From assembly GCA_044426345.1 (NCBI GenBank), contig JAWXUP010000117.1, forward strand, positions 1 to 5,608: a stretch of DNA of 5,608 bases, read 5' to 3'. The position numbers were made by a program, and so were the translations under genes. Shown piece after piece: positions 5,294-5,608 of this stretch. The number at the start of each line of letters is the position of its first letter. Position 1 is the stretch's first letter. Source of the DNA: CAYJLC01 sp044426345. GTDB taxonomy: Bacteria; Bacillota; Clostridia; Oscillospirales; Butyricicoccaceae. The notes under the pieces are model-generated. The model saw only the letters and a list, made by a program, of their open reading frames with translations, was not told the DNA's origin and ran no database searches.

Positions 5294-5608
5294 TCATTCT
5301 TCTGTATCGTGTGAATTACTATCGTGTATATCCTGTACAGAAAACCCAGTACCCATTTGGGCGGCTAGTGTTGGTGCAACATGAAGTGGTCCGTTGTATC
5401 TTGCATCACAAGCATTATTCTCAAAAAGTAACGGTGTATTATTCCCTCCGCTACCACTTGATGAAGTTATAGTTGGTGATAAATTCAAGCATATTTCAGC
5501 GTTTGGCTGACTGCTACCCATTACTATTGGAACATGACCATTTGACGCCAATAATGTGCCTGTTAAATTATCGGATATATCCATTCTTTGTCCACCTTGG
5601 TCGCAAAG
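5294..5608 (-). CDS. Interrupted DNA cytosine-5 methyltransferase, interior fragment with element-encoded tail (partial)
   Basis: 104 residues in frame from the window edge to TGA at 5296-5294. The 5' part, which should hold the catalytic core, lies outside. Residues 3-30 (CDQGGQRMDIS, LTGTLLASNGHVPIVM), 43-62 (LSPTITSSSGSGGNNTPLLF) and 63-88 (ENNACDARYNGPLHV, APTLAAQMGTG) are the short repeats I recall from the variable region of phage- and ICE-borne C5 methyltransferases, normally continuing GTGGNN.P. The family signature stops at T87-G88, encoded by the core ACTGGG. Residues 89-104 (FSVQDIHDSNSHDTEE) come from the element end. The real start lies upstream of the window, and the internal ATG at 5584 has no special claim. 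GC is about 47%, higher than the element. Without the catalytic motifs in view, the enzyme class rests on repeat recognition. Confidence 0.72.
   Translation of the reverse strand, partial: LCDQGGQRMDISDNLTGTLLASNGHVPIVMGSSQPNAEICLNLSPTITSSSGSGGNNTPLLFENNACDARYNGPLHVAPTLAAQMGTGFSVQDIHDSNSHDTEE
5305..5327. repeat. Two subterminal TATCGTGT motifs, right end
   Basis: TATCGTGT occurs at 5305-5312 and 5320-5327, 15 bp apart. Both contain the reverse complement of the left-end ACACGAT. The inner distance from the inverted repeat to the nearer copy is 7 nt here against 10 nt on the left, and the unequal copy number could let the machinery tell the two ends apart. Confidence 0.42.
5335..5344. repeat. 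Right terminal inverted repeat
   Basis: GTACAGAAAA, the exact reverse complement of 8-17, directly abutting the core at 5345. It overlaps an 8-bp palindrome CTGTACAG (5333-5340). It encodes the first residues of the tail added to the interrupted methyltransferase. Confidence 0.75.
5345..5350. repeat. Right copy of the integration core, CCCAGT
   Basis: Plus-strand CCCAGT encoding T-G of the methyltransferase GTGG motif on the minus strand. It is exactly where homology to the methyltransferase repeat ends and the element-specific sequence begins. Identity ends at six bases (A before it here, C before it at the left; A after it here, T at the left). Confidence 0.78.

Larger units (their letters stand above)
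8..5344 (-). mobile_element. Tn554-like tyrosine-recombinase transposon, almost cargo-free, inserted in a methyltransferase gene
   Basis: The body is bounded by a perfect 10-bp inverted repeat at 8-17 and 5335-5344, each abutting a copy of the hexamer CCCAGT (plus strand) at 2-7 and 5345-5350. Inside is one minus-strand operon of three tyrosine recombinases and a small DNA-binding protein, in the tnpA-tnpB-(extra)-tnpC order. Known Tn554 elements use TnpA, TnpB and TnpC to integrate site-specifically at a short core without making a true target duplication, and this layout matches. There is no resistance or other cargo gene. The only non-transposition coding content is a methyltransferase-like fragment at the left end and a 16-codon tail at the right end. 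GC drops from about 47% in the right flank to about 25-30% in the body. The exact crossover point within the hexamer cannot be resolved, and the left boundary sits at the window edge. Confidence 0.82.

Noticed and set aside
5294..5584. Separate 96-residue protein starting at ATG 5584
   Set aside because: The frame is open upstream to the window edge and the residues before it (CDQGGQR) continue the methyltransferase pattern, so this is an internal methionine.
1..5608. CRISPR array, tRNA or rRNA genes, resistance cargo
   Set aside because: No regularly spaced repeats, no tRNA-like cloverleaf or rRNA sequence noticed, and the element body is filled by the recombination genes.

Overview
This is a low-GC window (roughly 25-30% GC by eye across the central genes). 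Its AGGAGG-type ribosome binding sites and densely overlapping genes suggest a Firmicute, probably clostridial or a related gut lineage. It holds an almost cargo-free mobile element of the Tn554 type, inserted in what looks like a phage- or ICE-type DNA cytosine-5 methyltransferase gene. Every real gene is on the minus strand, so transcription runs from high to low coordinates.

Layout in transcription order. At 5608-5345 is the interior of the methyltransferase gene, made of short repeats (SPTIT..GSGGNNTP, APTLAAQMGTG), open at the window edge. At 5350-5345 (ACTGGG on the minus strand) it meets the element, adds a 16-residue element-encoded tail, and stops at 5294. A short leader (5293-5227) carries an extended -10 promoter and a strong RBS. 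An overlapping operon follows: a TnpA-like tyrosine recombinase (5226-4072), a TnpB-like one (4079-2244), a third tyrosine recombinase (2251-719) and a small TnpC-like HTH/coiled-coil protein (729-322). A strong intrinsic terminator lies at 307-271. After it, an RBS and ATG at 238 open a reading frame of 79 codons that runs out of the left edge.

The element ends can be placed from the sequence. A 6-bp direct repeat (CCCAGT on plus, 2-7 and 5345-5350) is abutted on its inner side by a perfect 10-bp inverted repeat (TTTTCTGTAC at 8-17, GTACAGAAAA at 5335-5344). This gives an element body of about 5337 bp. A short identical core at both ends is what Tn554-family site-specific integration leaves.

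The most interesting point is the frame at 238-1. It encodes a diverged copy of the methyltransferase repeat just upstream of the insertion point (LLFENHARDCRYSGPLKV..., about 66% identical over 29 residues by hand count). It then reads through the left end in the same frame (ACT GGG G) that the interrupted gene uses at the right end. The element therefore appears to carry its own RBS, start codon and replacement N-terminal piece for the downstream half of its target, and a tail plus stop codon for the upstream half. It may turn one methyltransferase gene into two adjoining cistrons rather than simply destroying it. Only one base beyond the left core is visible, so the identity of the left flank is inferred.
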